From Todiramphus chloris collaris (Eukaryota; Chordata; Aves; Coraciiformes; Alcedinidae), in assembly GCA_025345505.1 (NCBI GenBank), contig JANVCC010000076.1:10069156-10133155 (forward strand): a stretch of 64,000 nucleotides of DNA, given 5' to 3'. The notes under the pieces are model-generated. The model made no database searches. It had not been told where the DNA came from and saw only the letters and a program-made list of their open reading frames with translations. Below are positions 11,837 to 24,283 of the stretch, one piece after another (position 1 is the first letter of the stretch; each line of letters opens with the position of its first letter). A program made the translations under genes and the position numbers.

Positions 11837-14800
11837 AGTTGTGTCACAAGGAACTAACAGTTATTAAATAAATGTTATCATTAATTGCATGTAATTATCA
11901 GGTACATTTTAGTGAAATGACTGTATCTTCTGAGCTATCATATGATCTTTGTTAGAAAAGAATAAAGGTTGTTCTTGGCAATGATACTAATTTGCTGTTC
12001 TATGAAAATGCCTGTGGTTTGTTCCCTTTCCATGCTCTGATACCCTGATATGGGTGGATTAGAAGAGGATGAAGGGCTACACAGAACATGTGCACAGAAC
12101 TCCAGCTTCAGTAGGCCCACAAGTGTAACAGTGAAGAAATAACCACACATACTAACCCCATAGGACTGTAATCTGTAATAAATTTTCAATTGGTTTCATT
12201 TGACACTAGAGCAGAGAGAATTCTGGTTGGTTAGCAATTTTTGATACTATTTAAAATACCTCTCAGTATGTCTTCATACAGTTGGCCTAAAAATGAAGGT
12301 CCAGTTATTAAGTAGCAGCTACAGTTGTGACTGTGTGTTCTAGAAAGGCTTACCCATTTGTTATAGGTATGATATTCCTCATCACAGGAGTTTTTTAGAG
12401 GCGCTGCTGTCATTTGAAATATGTGAAATATCAGTTGCAGTCAAAACATATTGCAGAGCCTAAAATCTGTATCACCTTCTGTTCACAGGAGGTGTGAACT
12501 GTTATCTTAAGAAAATGGTATTTGTAAAGTTGGTATTTTCTTTTTTCTAAGCACAGTAGATGTATTAACTGTATGTACCCATAATCCCCATTAGCACATA
12601 ATGTGTGTGTTCTCTTGAAAATTGCCTCATTATTATAGCTGTATGCCCGGGGCAAGCTGCTAATTACGCAGTGGCAGAAAAGCATACCTGTAATGTGATC
12701 TTCGGGTGTTTCCCAAAACAGGGAAGAAAGAAAGAAAGGAAAGGACAGGACAAGAGCATGGTCCTCTGAAACGAAGATGAAGTGTGCAGGCAGCAGGCAT
12801 GCAGCCTGTTACATATTTCTGTGAGACTTCCTCATTTTTGCAAGAGCTCCTGTGCAAAGCTTCAGAGCAGGGCAGTCAAACTTCCGGACCCTGGGAACCA
12901 CATGGATACTTTATCTTACCTGGTTGGGAGCCATAAGACCCACACTGCAGAGCTTAGAAGCTGGGGGAGGCAGCAGCTTTGGGACTAGGGTGGAGGCACA
13001 AGGGAACAGGGTTCCAGATGCTCAGTGAAAGAGGGCTGGGATGGGCTGGCAGCTCAGTGTATCTCAGAGTCCCTGTTTGGGTCCCTCTTTCTTTCTGCTA
13101 TTGAGAAGAAAAAAAATCTTGTCAAAGCTCTGGTTCCAGAGGGGTTATACATCACTGCAACAGGAACTGAAGTGATTTTGGATGTGCCTAGAGGTGCTAA
13201 AACTTAAGTGCTTCAAATAACAGATCTGAATGGATTTTACTTCAGAGATAGGATATATATTAAGATGTAAGTGGATGCAAAGGTGGAAGAGCCTCTTCCA
13301 AGCAATGATCTTAGCCTTCTGTGCTAAACTTTGTATGCAAGCAAAGAAAAGGGATAGGAGAGAAAATGCTTCCTGGAGCCAAACAGCAAGGAGGGGGATT
13401 GTTGATGGTGAGCAGAAATCTGTTTCCTGATGCTGGCTCAGAGGTGGACACTGCCTACAGAATTTTGTAGTCATTCTCACCATTCTGGATCTTTTGCCTG
13501 GGAAGGGGCCCTGACGTAGGCTTTGCCATTGTATATGGCTGTTCTAGCGCTTGCTGGAGCTGCCTCTCTTTGCAGTCCTGGTGCTATTTTGAAAGAGTAG
13601 GAGGGCACCCTCCTGTTTGCAGGGCTGTTAGGCTCTCGGTGTGCTCCCTAGGTAGAATATTCATCAAAGGAGTGCAGCCGGGTACTCTTCCTTGCTAGTA
13701 GTGGTCACATGCTGGGGAATGGGTGCTTGTGTGGCAGCTTTGTGAAAAACAGCGTGCAGTTCCTGAGAGCCAAAGCTTAGAGCAACCGCAGCAGTTATTT
13801 GGTAAGCAAGCCTCCTTCTCCAGTACTTTCTAACCACGTCTTTGTGTGCCAAAGATCATAAATTCATGGTTGTGGCTGTCACAGCTGCAGTGAGATTTGC
13901 CAGCACAGATACCCCGTGCTGGCTTTCCAACATGTGCGTGTTCTCAAAGAGAAGGGTTGTTTATATCAGTCTTTTGTTCGCAAAGATCCTTATGTCTGGC
14001 CCGTGTCTTGCAAATAAAGGAATCCCATGCCTCCCTAAAATAAGGAGTGGGTTAATGTACCCTGCTGTCTTAGTGACACTGCATGTGCTCGCTCTTAATT
14101 GTTGAGATACGAGAACGCACGTATTTGTACACTGAGAAGTTTGTGCTTACTATAAACACTTCCCTATTCCTAAATAAACTATTTGTTGGCTTTCCTTGTA
14201 GCAGCTGCGGTTTTAAAACGAAGGCAAGCCAAAATTTACCATTATTCTCTGGCATGTGATAACAACTTGGGTGTCTGTTGTTGCCAGAACAAATCAGTCG
14301 GGGGGGGGAGGCTGGTGTTGTTTGCTTAGCTGACTATTTTTGTTTAGGTTTGAGTTTTTTTGTTTTTGAAGTCTGTCATGCCAGTACATTCAGTCCCTAT
14401 CCAAAGTAATAATTTGCCTTATCACTCAGGAGCCTTGCTGCCAGGTTTACGTAAGGGATTGCGGCCAGGCAGCCGACAGGGCTGCCCTCTGACAGGCGTG
14501 GATTCTTCGAGAAAACTGCTCAGGGAAGGAGCAAAGGTCTGGAAGGAGCTTGATGGGGAGGTGGTGAGTGCGGTTGCCTTCTGTGGTGTTCCGCAGCAGC
14601 CTCTGGCAGGTCCTGCTCTGAGACGTCAGAGAGGACTTTTTATGTAAGTTATTGTTGCTGTTTGTCACTTTCTGTCTTTAGGTTGTGTTGAGTTAGTTTT
14701 TCCAAGCTGACTCATTTAACTTTGAGAGCACATTAGTCTCCACCCTCCTATGCAATCAATTCCCTTCTTTCTTGCATTATGAGATGCTGGCAATAGGAAC

Positions 14801-17800
14801 TGCCTTACATAATGAGTTGTTAAGCATTCAGTTTTCTAAAAACACAGCCACAAAGACATGGGATTTATTACCTCTCCAAGGTAGGTGACTGTGAATGGCA
14901 AGTCAGGGTGTGGTCTCAAGTTTTTCCTGGGTTCTCCTTCCCTGTCTATAGCCAAGATGTAATGACAGTTGCAGAAACATGTAATTATGGAGATTTTTTT
15001 TTTCTGTGCAAGTCACCTGGGTGGATTTCAGTTTACTTTTCCAAGCATTCGCCCTCTCTCTTCCACCCTGCACAGGTTGCTCATTTAGACTAGGCTTTGT
15101 TCATTACACTAGTCTAACCTCCCTTCGTGCCTCTAGCCATCTTAGCTTTGCCACTGTGCAAGAATTACCTGGTGACAAATTATGGCTTGTGGGATGGAGA
15201 GCATTTTGTATCTGATGCCCTGGTCTGTGCCATGGAAGTGGATGTTCATACTGGAAGTAACAAAAACCATAAATGAAACAGAGAACTGACTGTTAGATGT
15301 AGGAAGCAGCATTTTAATGCCATAGCATGCACAGGGAAACAGAAGTTCTCCTTTCAGTCAGTGAGCCAAGTGTATTAGCTTTTCCTCTTTCCAGGGACAG
15401 CATCCAGCAGCTGTAGAAACCAGAAAGGGACTACAAGAAGTTCACAGCAATTGAGTAACAATGCTAAAAAAAAAAAAAATCAACTCTCCTTCTGTATCTC
15501 AGGCGTTGCTCTCTCAGCTAGAAGGATCTTTTATTTTTGTCATCTTGTTCTTTTTCTTTTCTATCTGCTTTTGCTGTAAGGAGCATGTCCTTTCATCTCA
15601 TGAGGCTGTTGGCTTTCTGATACCAGCTCAGTCAGATTAACGTTTTTGCTGTAGGAAATAAGGTGCAAACATCTGTGACAATTTTGAAGTCATTTTCTAA
15701 CAAAAGCATTGGTGACCTCTTACGGGAGAACACACAGTGGATAATAAGGAATTTAAACCAGTCTTGGAAATCTTTGTGCTTTTACTATTTGTGTTTACAA
15801 AAAACAAGACACCCTTCCACTAGTCTGTCTTGCTAGCAAATAGGGAAGAGGCAGAGCCTCTGCCCTGTGACTTGATTTATTTTTACTGCAGTGAGTGGTT
15901 CCCTCTTCTGTAGCTTCCTTAGCCTGTATCCTGAGCTGCCTGGTGCATTGTTCAGTTGCAGAGCTTCAGCCTAGCGTGCCTTGTTTCCGGTAGCTTTGCA
16001 GAGTAAGCAGCTTTCTGCCACCTGAAGCTGTGAGGTACTCCTTCCTCTCCTGCTTCCCAGAAGGGACCTGGGCCCACGTCCTGCAGGCAGTCAGCAGGAA
16101 GGGCAGCGGGCACAGGTCACCAAGTTCTCAGCCAGGCTTGTTTGCTGATGCAATTTCCCGGGGCAGCTGAAAGAACCGTGCATTTGGACGTTGTGTTCAG
16201 CACGTTGCAGTGGAGGCTGATGGAGTTCAGCTCTGACTTCCCATGACACACGTGTGTATTTTTAATCAAAGTGGTCATCTGGCTGTCTATTAAGAAGAGG
16301 TTACAGGTGGCAGGGCAGGGTTGCCACTCGCTGCTCTTGTCACTTTGCTTGTGTCTCTTTGGCTCTGAGCTGTTTCAGTGTTGTAAAATCCTCCTCTCAT
16401 GGTCAGTGTCCATGAGAGATTTCCTCTCACTTTATCCATTGTGAGCAATGTGATCCCAAGCTGACTGCGTATCTACAAATTACACCTTCTCACATTGGTT
16501 CAGTGCCTTCCTCTTGGCCTGAGAGGGCTGCAGTTAGGAAGTGTGAAGATAGTTCTGTTTCTATACCACAGCTTTCCTTTTCATTCTACACCTGCTGCCA
16601 GAAGTGTATTTGTGCTAAGGATGACTGCAAAGAGGCCACTAGGTAATTGCAAAGAGATTACTGAAGGCCACTTGGATGTTGGCTTTGAAAGGACTCCTGG
16701 AAACAAGATATTCCACCACCAATTCCTCAGGCCCTTTCACAGTCTCCAAGCTCTCTGCATGCAGAAAGTTTGAGTCATGTAGGGAGGGATAAATATCTAA
16801 TAAAATAACTTTTTTATTGTCCTGCATTGTGGTTAGGAACCACCTAACCACTATGACATGGTTACTCTCTTGGGAGCACTGCTAACAGTGCACTGTGTTT
16901 TGTAAGATTTCTAGTTGTTTCCTTCAAAAAAAAACACCCCATGGTGAAACTCCAGAAAGTATCAAATTGGGAAAAAAAAAAAAAATTAAAAAAAAAAAAT
17001 AAAAATCAAGTGACCACCATTCTGGGAGGGTGACTGAGCATTGCAAAGAATAAATTTTCCTCTAAACTCTCATTAGCTTATGCTAAATTGTGCCCCTTGG
17101 GTAGAAAAACTTCTGTTTTTCCCAGGACTGTGAAGGTGTGTTGGGAAGTTGCAAGCTTACAGACCTTTCTCTTGTGGTCTAAGTGTTCCTATTAACTAAA
17201 CATAGGCTTATGCTGGACTTCCCATTTCCCTTCAGCATCCACTTGTGCCACTCCTAACATTGCTCAGCCTAGCCTGCAGCAGGATAGGAGCGTCTTTGTG
17301 CAGCCTGGACACGTACAGAGTGGTTGGACTCAAAGCTGATGTTGCAAAGGAAGAGCATAGCATTGGTTGAGCTCAATGTTGCTGTATCTGGCTGCACATA
17401 AACAATAATTTGTGTTTCTTGATGTACACACAGCTAGGTGCAGGAAAAAGCCCTGGGCTGGCCTGAGGGGGCTGTGCTCCAGTCAAATACAGTCAGGTTT
17501 TAATAGATTTGGTCAGAGTTGTCTTTTAGCCAGGATCTCCCTTGCTCCCATGGCAGAAGATGCATCTTTGCTCTAGGCAAAGAGATGGAGGAGTTATTCT
17601 CACCCAGCTCACTCTTCTCTTAGGACCCTCCAGCTGGAGTCGGTCTCTCCCACCAAGTCGTTTTTTCCCAGCATCTCTCAAGAGCCAGGCTGGCCTCTGG
17701 GGCACTTCTGCAAAGGGAGGACTACTTTCAGTCACATCATTAGCTGAAGAAGGGGAGCTATTTCTAGAGGGTTTTTCTGGAGGGTAACTCTGCCAGACTG

Positions 17801-20800
17801 CTTCCCTTGCCAATACGGGTGGCAGTTTATCTTTCAGTGGAGTAGAAAGCCGCGTGCCCCAAACGTGAATGGTGTAGCCAGCTCCTCTGCTTGGCTCAGC
17901 CCCTTCTGATAGGGTTATTTTCATAACACTGAGGGTGAACTACAGGCATTTCACTTCAGGATACTTTAGAAAATAGGAACCCTGGTGGGTGCAGAGGCAT
18001 GGAGTTGGAATGATAGTTTTGTAGAGGGATGTTTTTGGAAGGTGGGAAAGTGTGAACCCAATGACATTTGTGATAGGGATTATAACTAATGCAGGGAGTA
18101 CCAAGGGCTTGTTGAAAAATGTATGGAATCTTTTTTGCTGTTGAGTTCTTTTTCTTCAATGTTTTCTATGGCAAACATTTTCATTGGTCTAAAACAGCTG
18201 AATTTTAAGTGTCTTTATGCAGAGTGTTTCATAGAAATAACAGTTTAGAGGAGTGGGATGAATTTCATTGGACATGAATATTTAGGAATTTCATTAGATG
18301 AGCAAAGCTTTGAAAGAAGCTTTCTTTGAAAATAATTTGTATAACTGGCCTCCTGCTCGCTTGCTTGCTCTCCCATGCTCTGGCACTTGAACTAACTGGT
18401 GCAAATGAAGAACCTAGTGACCTGTTGCACAGCATGCTTTTCCCTGTTCCCACAGCAGATTAGCTGGCACAACTATTCATTACTTGATGCCTTCCCAGAA
18501 AACCCTTTAGGAACCTACTCCCAGTCCTCCCCCTTCTCCAGGAGGGAGGCCAAGAAATAATTTCTGGGCTATCCCATGGGGCAAGAGCCCTTTGGAACAA
18601 GTTAAAGCGGATGACAAGCGGGTGTGGCAGTGCTTGCAAAGGACACTGCTGCTTAATGAAGAGCAGCCACAGCAGCTAATTCAGGTCTCCTGGAAGCTTG
18701 GGGTGTCCCTCTTGGTGGGAAATGTGCTTACATGCTTATCTGTTAGCTGAGATCAAGAACTCTGAGAACCTGAAGCTCTGAGAAGCTTTCAGCTTGATGT
18801 TTACTTTTCTCTTGTCCCAGCAAGTTTAAGAAACTATTCTGGAATATGTTTCTTCCTTAATAGCTTCTAACTAGCTTTGTTTAAAAGGTGATTTGGCCTC
18901 CAAGTGGCAGGAAGCAATGGAAGAGCTATGGTGCAAAAACCCTGTATATTCCCCATGGATATGCCAGCAGTACTTGTATTTCTGTGCCAGTGCAAAAAAT
19001 AAAAGGAGTAAAATGAAGTCAACTGAGAGAAACCTGCTTCACTTTTGGACAAAAGGGGTATTAATTAAGAAAATGAGTAAGAGAATTCAGCAAGTAACAT
19101 CTGGACAGTTTATCTAAGGCTTGGTGTTTGTAAATAGAGACAACTGTTAAGAACATGAAAAATTCTTCATCATCATCTTTGAACTGTGTCAGTAGTTAGC
19201 TATCCCCACCATTTGAGAGTGTCTCATTTTTAATTGTAATTTGTCAGTCTTTGACTGGGAAGGCATTGGATTTTGCTCAGCTCGTGAGTACTAGGTCAAA
19301 AAATTAATGTTGTTTGCTTGCATGGGCTCTTTCCTTTGAAAAGCACTAAATGTGTGGACGTTAGTTCTTGTGTTCCCTTCATGGGTTGTCTCTGAGCACT
19401 CTTAGGTTTTTCACAACTTGCTTGACAATGGGAATTTCTGTAGCAACTGTTCCATCAGGAAAGACAGACATACTACACTTTTTCCACACAACACCCATGT
19501 TGATGCCTCCTAGGACAATGTTATTTTCTCCAGCCACGCAGTCCACAGGGCATGTATAGAAGTGCTGATCCAGGATGACACTGTATCCCCCCACTGGGAC
19601 CCATCATCTTGCGTATAGTTCCCAGATTTGATTCTTACATGGCTGTACTGAGACATCTAATGCTGACTTGCAGACAGCATACAGAAATAACCACCTTTTA
19701 CGTTTCCTTTCAGATCACTGATAATGTATGAAGTGATACAGGGCTGAGAACCAGCTTTGGAAAGTCACTGTCAGTACTTACCCCCTTTCTGAGGATTCCC
19801 CTTTGACTAAATTACACCCTTTCACTAAATTACATTTTTGACATATTAGTTGCTCTTTCTTCCTGTTTGCGCTCTTTTGGACAGGGCCTATTTAATCATC
19901 TGTCTGCTTTGTTTGGGCATGAAGGGTTACAGTTTCCAAATATGGTTTCTATTTACATGTGACTTGCTTATTTCATGTGTTCACACAAATCTTCTTGCCT
20001 ACGGGAGATTTTCCAGGGTATTTATCATTTATAATTGCAGATGTTTATATGCACAGATACTCTGAAGAGAAAAATGCGTGTATCAACACATGTATGTGCA
20101 CATAAATAATGTCATTTTAAATTTTGTATTGATGGTATTTTGAAAAGTACATTCTTTAATTTTCAGTCTGATGGTATCTTTGCTTTGTACTCATGTTTCT
20201 GCCAGGGGGAGATTATTGCGTAACTTTGTAAACTCTGTATTCACATTGGTGGTACTGAGCAGAACTCCAGCATCTTAAAAACCCTCAGATTTTATCAGAT
20301 CAGGCAAGATCTTTTTTTTTTGTTTGTTTTAAACAGTATCCCATTTGTGTATGACAGTGCAATGAGGCAAAGGATAACTGCTTTTTAGGAGGCAGACGTA
20401 GCCACATCCTCATAAAATCCATTATCTAGATCACTTACATTTCATATCCTCTGGTGCTGTTCACAGATCCCTCTCTCTTCTCAGCTTTATATGCTGAGAA
20501 AATTACTTGGTGTTCAGCTAAGTATGAAAAGGAAAGAAAAAGGAGAAAGCGCTTCTGTAATGATGATTGACAGGAGACTTCCTTTCCAAACATGTGTTCA
20601 TTCTTTAAACATAGATGGTGGAAAAAAGTGATTATTCATGTTTAGTTCCAGACAGTTTTCCTTTGTTGAATCTTAGTAAGAAATCTGCAAATCAAATAGT
20701 TTGAACCCAGGTGTTACCTTGGTGTAGGTGCCGAAGTGTGGCGGTATGTGGTGGTATTTTAGGGGGCCTTTAAATTTTTATTGTAATGTGCTGTCTGTTT

Positions 20801-23800
20801 TCCCGAAGCGTTCACAGTACACTAAGGAGCGTACAGTCAGTGGAGAGGATGCTTTGCCTGTCCTGAGAGGGTTGGGTTTTTTTCCCCCATCCTCTGTATG
20901 TGTTTGGTGGTACCATAAATAGCCGCTGAGGTGCATTGTTGCTGCCAGCAGCTGAGTTTGGCCTTTCTGAGCATTCAGGATGCAAGAACTGTATGAAACT
21001 TGCAGAAAAGGTTTTCTTTTCCGTGTTTAACGTGGGAGAACAAATTCAACAAGTACAAACAAATCCAAACCAAAACGTTTTATAATCCCAGGTTTTATGT
21101 GTGATAACCCAGCTTGAATTATGCAAGTTAAAAAGGGCATAAGAGGGTAGGGGAAGGATAGGAATTCCTGCCTCTGTCACATAGCAAATTGGCCTTAACC
21201 TAAACATCTGTGAGGAGGAAGTGGAATTGTTTGAAGATAAGACTGCTTTTTTCTGGCAGCTCGTCTGCCTACTTTGGGCCACAAATAACACTGCTTGTGG
21301 TCCGAACCCATGGCCGGGGGAGGTGAAGAATTAGGGAGTTGTGTACTCGTTCAGCAGGGAGAGAGATTCAAAGGGCCTGCTGAGATGATGTGAAGTAAGG
21401 TGACATGCACTATGGGGTAATTTCCTCCTGTTTGGGTGCAGATACTACTGCTCTTACCAACAGCTGGCCGCTGTGCCTGACAGTACTTTTCTCCATATTG
21501 AAATCTCTTATTTCAGTGTCTGCAGGTGCTTCAGAAATAATTAAAACCTTGGGAAACTAGCAGGGTTAGCAAAGTCCACCAGCTGTGTTTGCTTCATCTT
21601 TGATCTCCTTCCTTTTAATGGGTGTTGTGGTTGCATGCCAGTGGGTGCACAGGGGAATGTGACCTAGGATACCTCTTCTTAGTCATGGTGTTTTTGGCAA
21701 TATTCAAGAGGCAGATGAGGAAGGAGAGGAGAAAACTGATACCCCATTGAAGGGAGACTGAAAGAAGAGAAAAGATACAGAAGGTGGATCTGAAGGTGCA
21801 TGGGAGTGCCCAGGAGCCTTGGGCAACTTTAATGTTCCCCCGGGGAATCTGGTTGATTTTAGCATGATGTCATGAACTAACCCTCTTCACTGATGCTAAC
21901 TCATAAATTAATCTTGCTGGTTATTACAGCATCTCTTTTTGTTAGTGAATTCTTTGTTGAGAATCTTAGTACTTTTAAACTCATTTATATGGACGAGTCC
22001 CATGGAAGCTACAACAATAGCTTGGGTATAAATTCAGAGTACAGCAGCTATTTGAGTTATTCCACTTCTGTTTATTCAACAGGCTGCTCTGGAAAACCCT
22101 GACTCCTTCCCCATGTAGATAAGTCCTTAGTTAAATGTGGAAAATTAATTTTTTTTATTGGCATCCTGATGGTAACAGTTTATAGAAGTGTAATAAACTA
22201 TGAATAATTGTGTGGTATAAAAAAAGACTGGCCAGGAAGAGTCAATTTGATTTATTAGCAAATTGTAAAACAGTACAAGGTGCTTTTGTTTTATACTGAA
22301 GCAATTTTTGTATCAGATTAAAATCTTTCTCTCATGGTTTTTACTTGTTTAAGAGCACATACGGCACACTTAATTTAACAGGAAGTCATCAAAGTACTAA
22401 TTTAGTTGCCACAGATAAGAGCAGTCCAGATCCACGATGGCAGAGCGCTTGATCAGCATTGCTGGCTTTCCTAAAAAGGGGCCCTGTGCTGTGCCTGGCG
22501 TGACCGTGGCACAGCAGAACGGGCTTGTGCTGAGGCAATGGGCAGAAGCATTACTAATGCACTTCTTCCCGTCAGCCTGCTGACAGGACCAAATATTAAA
22601 CAGTTCAGCATACTGAAGCAGAGCCACGACTTAATTGACCTCTGCACCTCTACTCCACACCAGTGCTTTCTGAGGCTGCAGCTCCCTGCTGCTCTTGGTT
22701 TTGACAGAGAACGCCCCTGCCTCCTGCTGAGAAAGGTCGGGATCTGTTAGCCATCCCTGTGAAATGCCTGATACCCTTCTGCTAACCTGTGAGTGTCATC
22801 TGCTTCTCCAGAAAGCTGATGTGGCTCTTGTTTAATTTGCATGACCTACATCTCTGTGGAAGTCTTAAACATACAGGTACTAAGCTCTTGCTGCAGCTTT
22901 CTCAGAAACCAGTGCTAGTCCTCACTGGGGTTAATGGTGATGGTGCTTTTAACAGGGACTTGAATTTTGGAAGACTGGCATGTCTGGCTATGCCAGAATT
23001 ATCCATTAGGCTTTTACCACCTAAAAATGTTGAGAGGATCCATTCTTTTATGCCCCTTTATGAGTTTAAATTGTCCCCTTCCCTGTTGCATGAAGTGCAA
23101 TGTAGTAACATCACTCACAGGTAGGGCAGCAGCAGAAGTGCTCCTGTCCAGTGTCAGGAGAAGTTGCAGGCAATTCCTTAAGCGTTTTGGGTAGAGGAGG
23201 TGCAAAGGTGAAAACACAATGCTGGGTGTGCTCCTTCAGCAGCCATCAAGAGTTTCAGTGCAAGACTAGGGGATTTTGTACTGCCCGTTTTCCGAGGTCG
23301 CCATGACCTGGAAAGTGGCATACCTGTATTGTGGGGTTCTTTTGTCAGTGCTCTTCCCAGCCCCGAATTTCCCCCAAATAAAAGGGTGTGATTAGTTGTT
23401 TCAGACCAGTATTTGGGCAGCAGCCACAGCTGTACAAGCAGGAGTGCTGGAGGGTGGCCCACTGGGAACATCAGTAAAAATAAGTTCAGCTCCCGCAACG
23501 CTTCTTCTCTCCTCATTTCAAACGCCGAGGCGAGAGTCCTTGCGCGCTCCTCTGCTGCGTGTCCGAATCGGTTGGGCAACTACAGCAGAAACCCTCTGAA
23601 CCCCGGTAGCACCTACTGCAGCGCAAGGGGAGGGTACCTTCCAAAGCCCAAGTGTGCCAGCCCCTGTAGGCAGCGGGGCGCGGTGCCGGTGCGAGTGTGC
23701 GGCAGTATCGGAGAGCTTCGGGTGGGCCGGCTGCGTGCCGAGTGCCCTGCCCGTGGGCATCCTGGAGAGAACCCGGCTCCGGGAGGGCGCTTGTGGGTGA

Positions 23801-23871
23801 CTACGTTGCATCCTGGGTGACATTTAGGAAGAAGAAGCGGTGGGTGGGTGGGTGTTTGTAGTCACTTTTAG

Positions 23872-23878
23872 TATAAAA
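23872..23878 (+). promoter_or_regulatory. TATA box candidate
   Basis: TATAAAA lies at the upstream edge of the CpG island, about 380 bases before the short-form ATG, on the coding strand. It would place transcription start near 23900. A G-rich (GGGT)n stretch lies just upstream at 23840-23854. A TATA box beside a CpG island is uncommon, so start-site data are needed to tell whether it is used. Confidence 0.4.
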
Positions 23879-23961
23879 GACCTTGTGGGATGTTCTTGTT
23901 AAAAGGTATCCTGTAGTAATTAGTCCTCAGCTTTTGGCATTTCTTGCCGGTCCGGGACCAG

Positions 23962-24003
23962 ATGGACATCACAAACCTCTTTCGGTTAACCCGTGTCTGC
24001 TAA
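23962..24003 (+). other. Possible upstream ORF in short-form 5' UTR
   Basis: If transcription starts near the TATA box, the first ATG of the leader (23962, G at +4, C at -3) opens a 13-codon frame ending in TAA at 24001-24003, about 250 bases before the main start. It is not in frame with FAM13A. Such a frame could lower translation, but its inclusion depends on the true start site. Confidence 0.3.
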
Positions 24004-24254
24004 GGCTGGTGGGGCCGGGAGGGGCGGGCGTCTCTCGCTCCCCGGCGGAGGCGAGAGGGGGCCGGGCCGCGGCTCTCGGCAGCGGGGCGGGTCTCAATCA
24101 GCCGCCAACCCGGGGCCGGCGGCCCCTTCGCCCCTCCCCGCTACCGGGCCGCGCCGCCGGCTCCCCGCGGAGAGGCGCTGGCGGCTCAGCGGGCGAGGCC
24201 AGAAGAGAAGAGAAGCGAGGCGGGCGGCTGGCTGGCGGTCTCCTCATGGCCAGC

Positions 24255-24283
24255 ATGGCTTGCGAAGTCATGCCCCTGCAGAG
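24255..24283 (+). CDS. FAM13A: FAM13A short-form first coding exon
   Basis: The start codon at 24255 sits in a strong context (A at -3, G at +4) and gives MACEVMPLQ followed by two bases of a Ser codon. This matches the short-form N-terminus of human FAM13A as I recall it (MACEIMPLQ). The donor is GTACGT at 24284. An in-frame ATG nine bases earlier, at 24246, would add Met-Ala-Ser, but its context is poorer (C at -3) and it does not match the human start, so 24255 is preferred. The exon ends in phase 2, as does the long-form exon at 9433-9605, so both splice onto the same exon at 35395. It lies in a CpG island, consistent with a broadly used promoter making a protein without the RhoGAP domain. 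Confidence 0.9.

Larger units (their letters stand above)
9606..23499 (+). other. FAM13A: FAM13A intron upstream of the short-form promoter
   Basis: About 14 kb without a recognisable exon. It contains simple repeats (a 17-base G run near 11804, A-rich blocks near 15465 and 16966), a 25-bp direct repeat at 10622 and 10676, and a minus-strand coding-like fragment at 19379-19594. Open frames here are short and lack splice or family support. Confidence 0.8.

Noticed and set aside
16966..17005. A-rich block as the tail of a processed pseudogene
   Set aside because: No gene-like sequence precedes it on either strand; treated as simple A-rich DNA.
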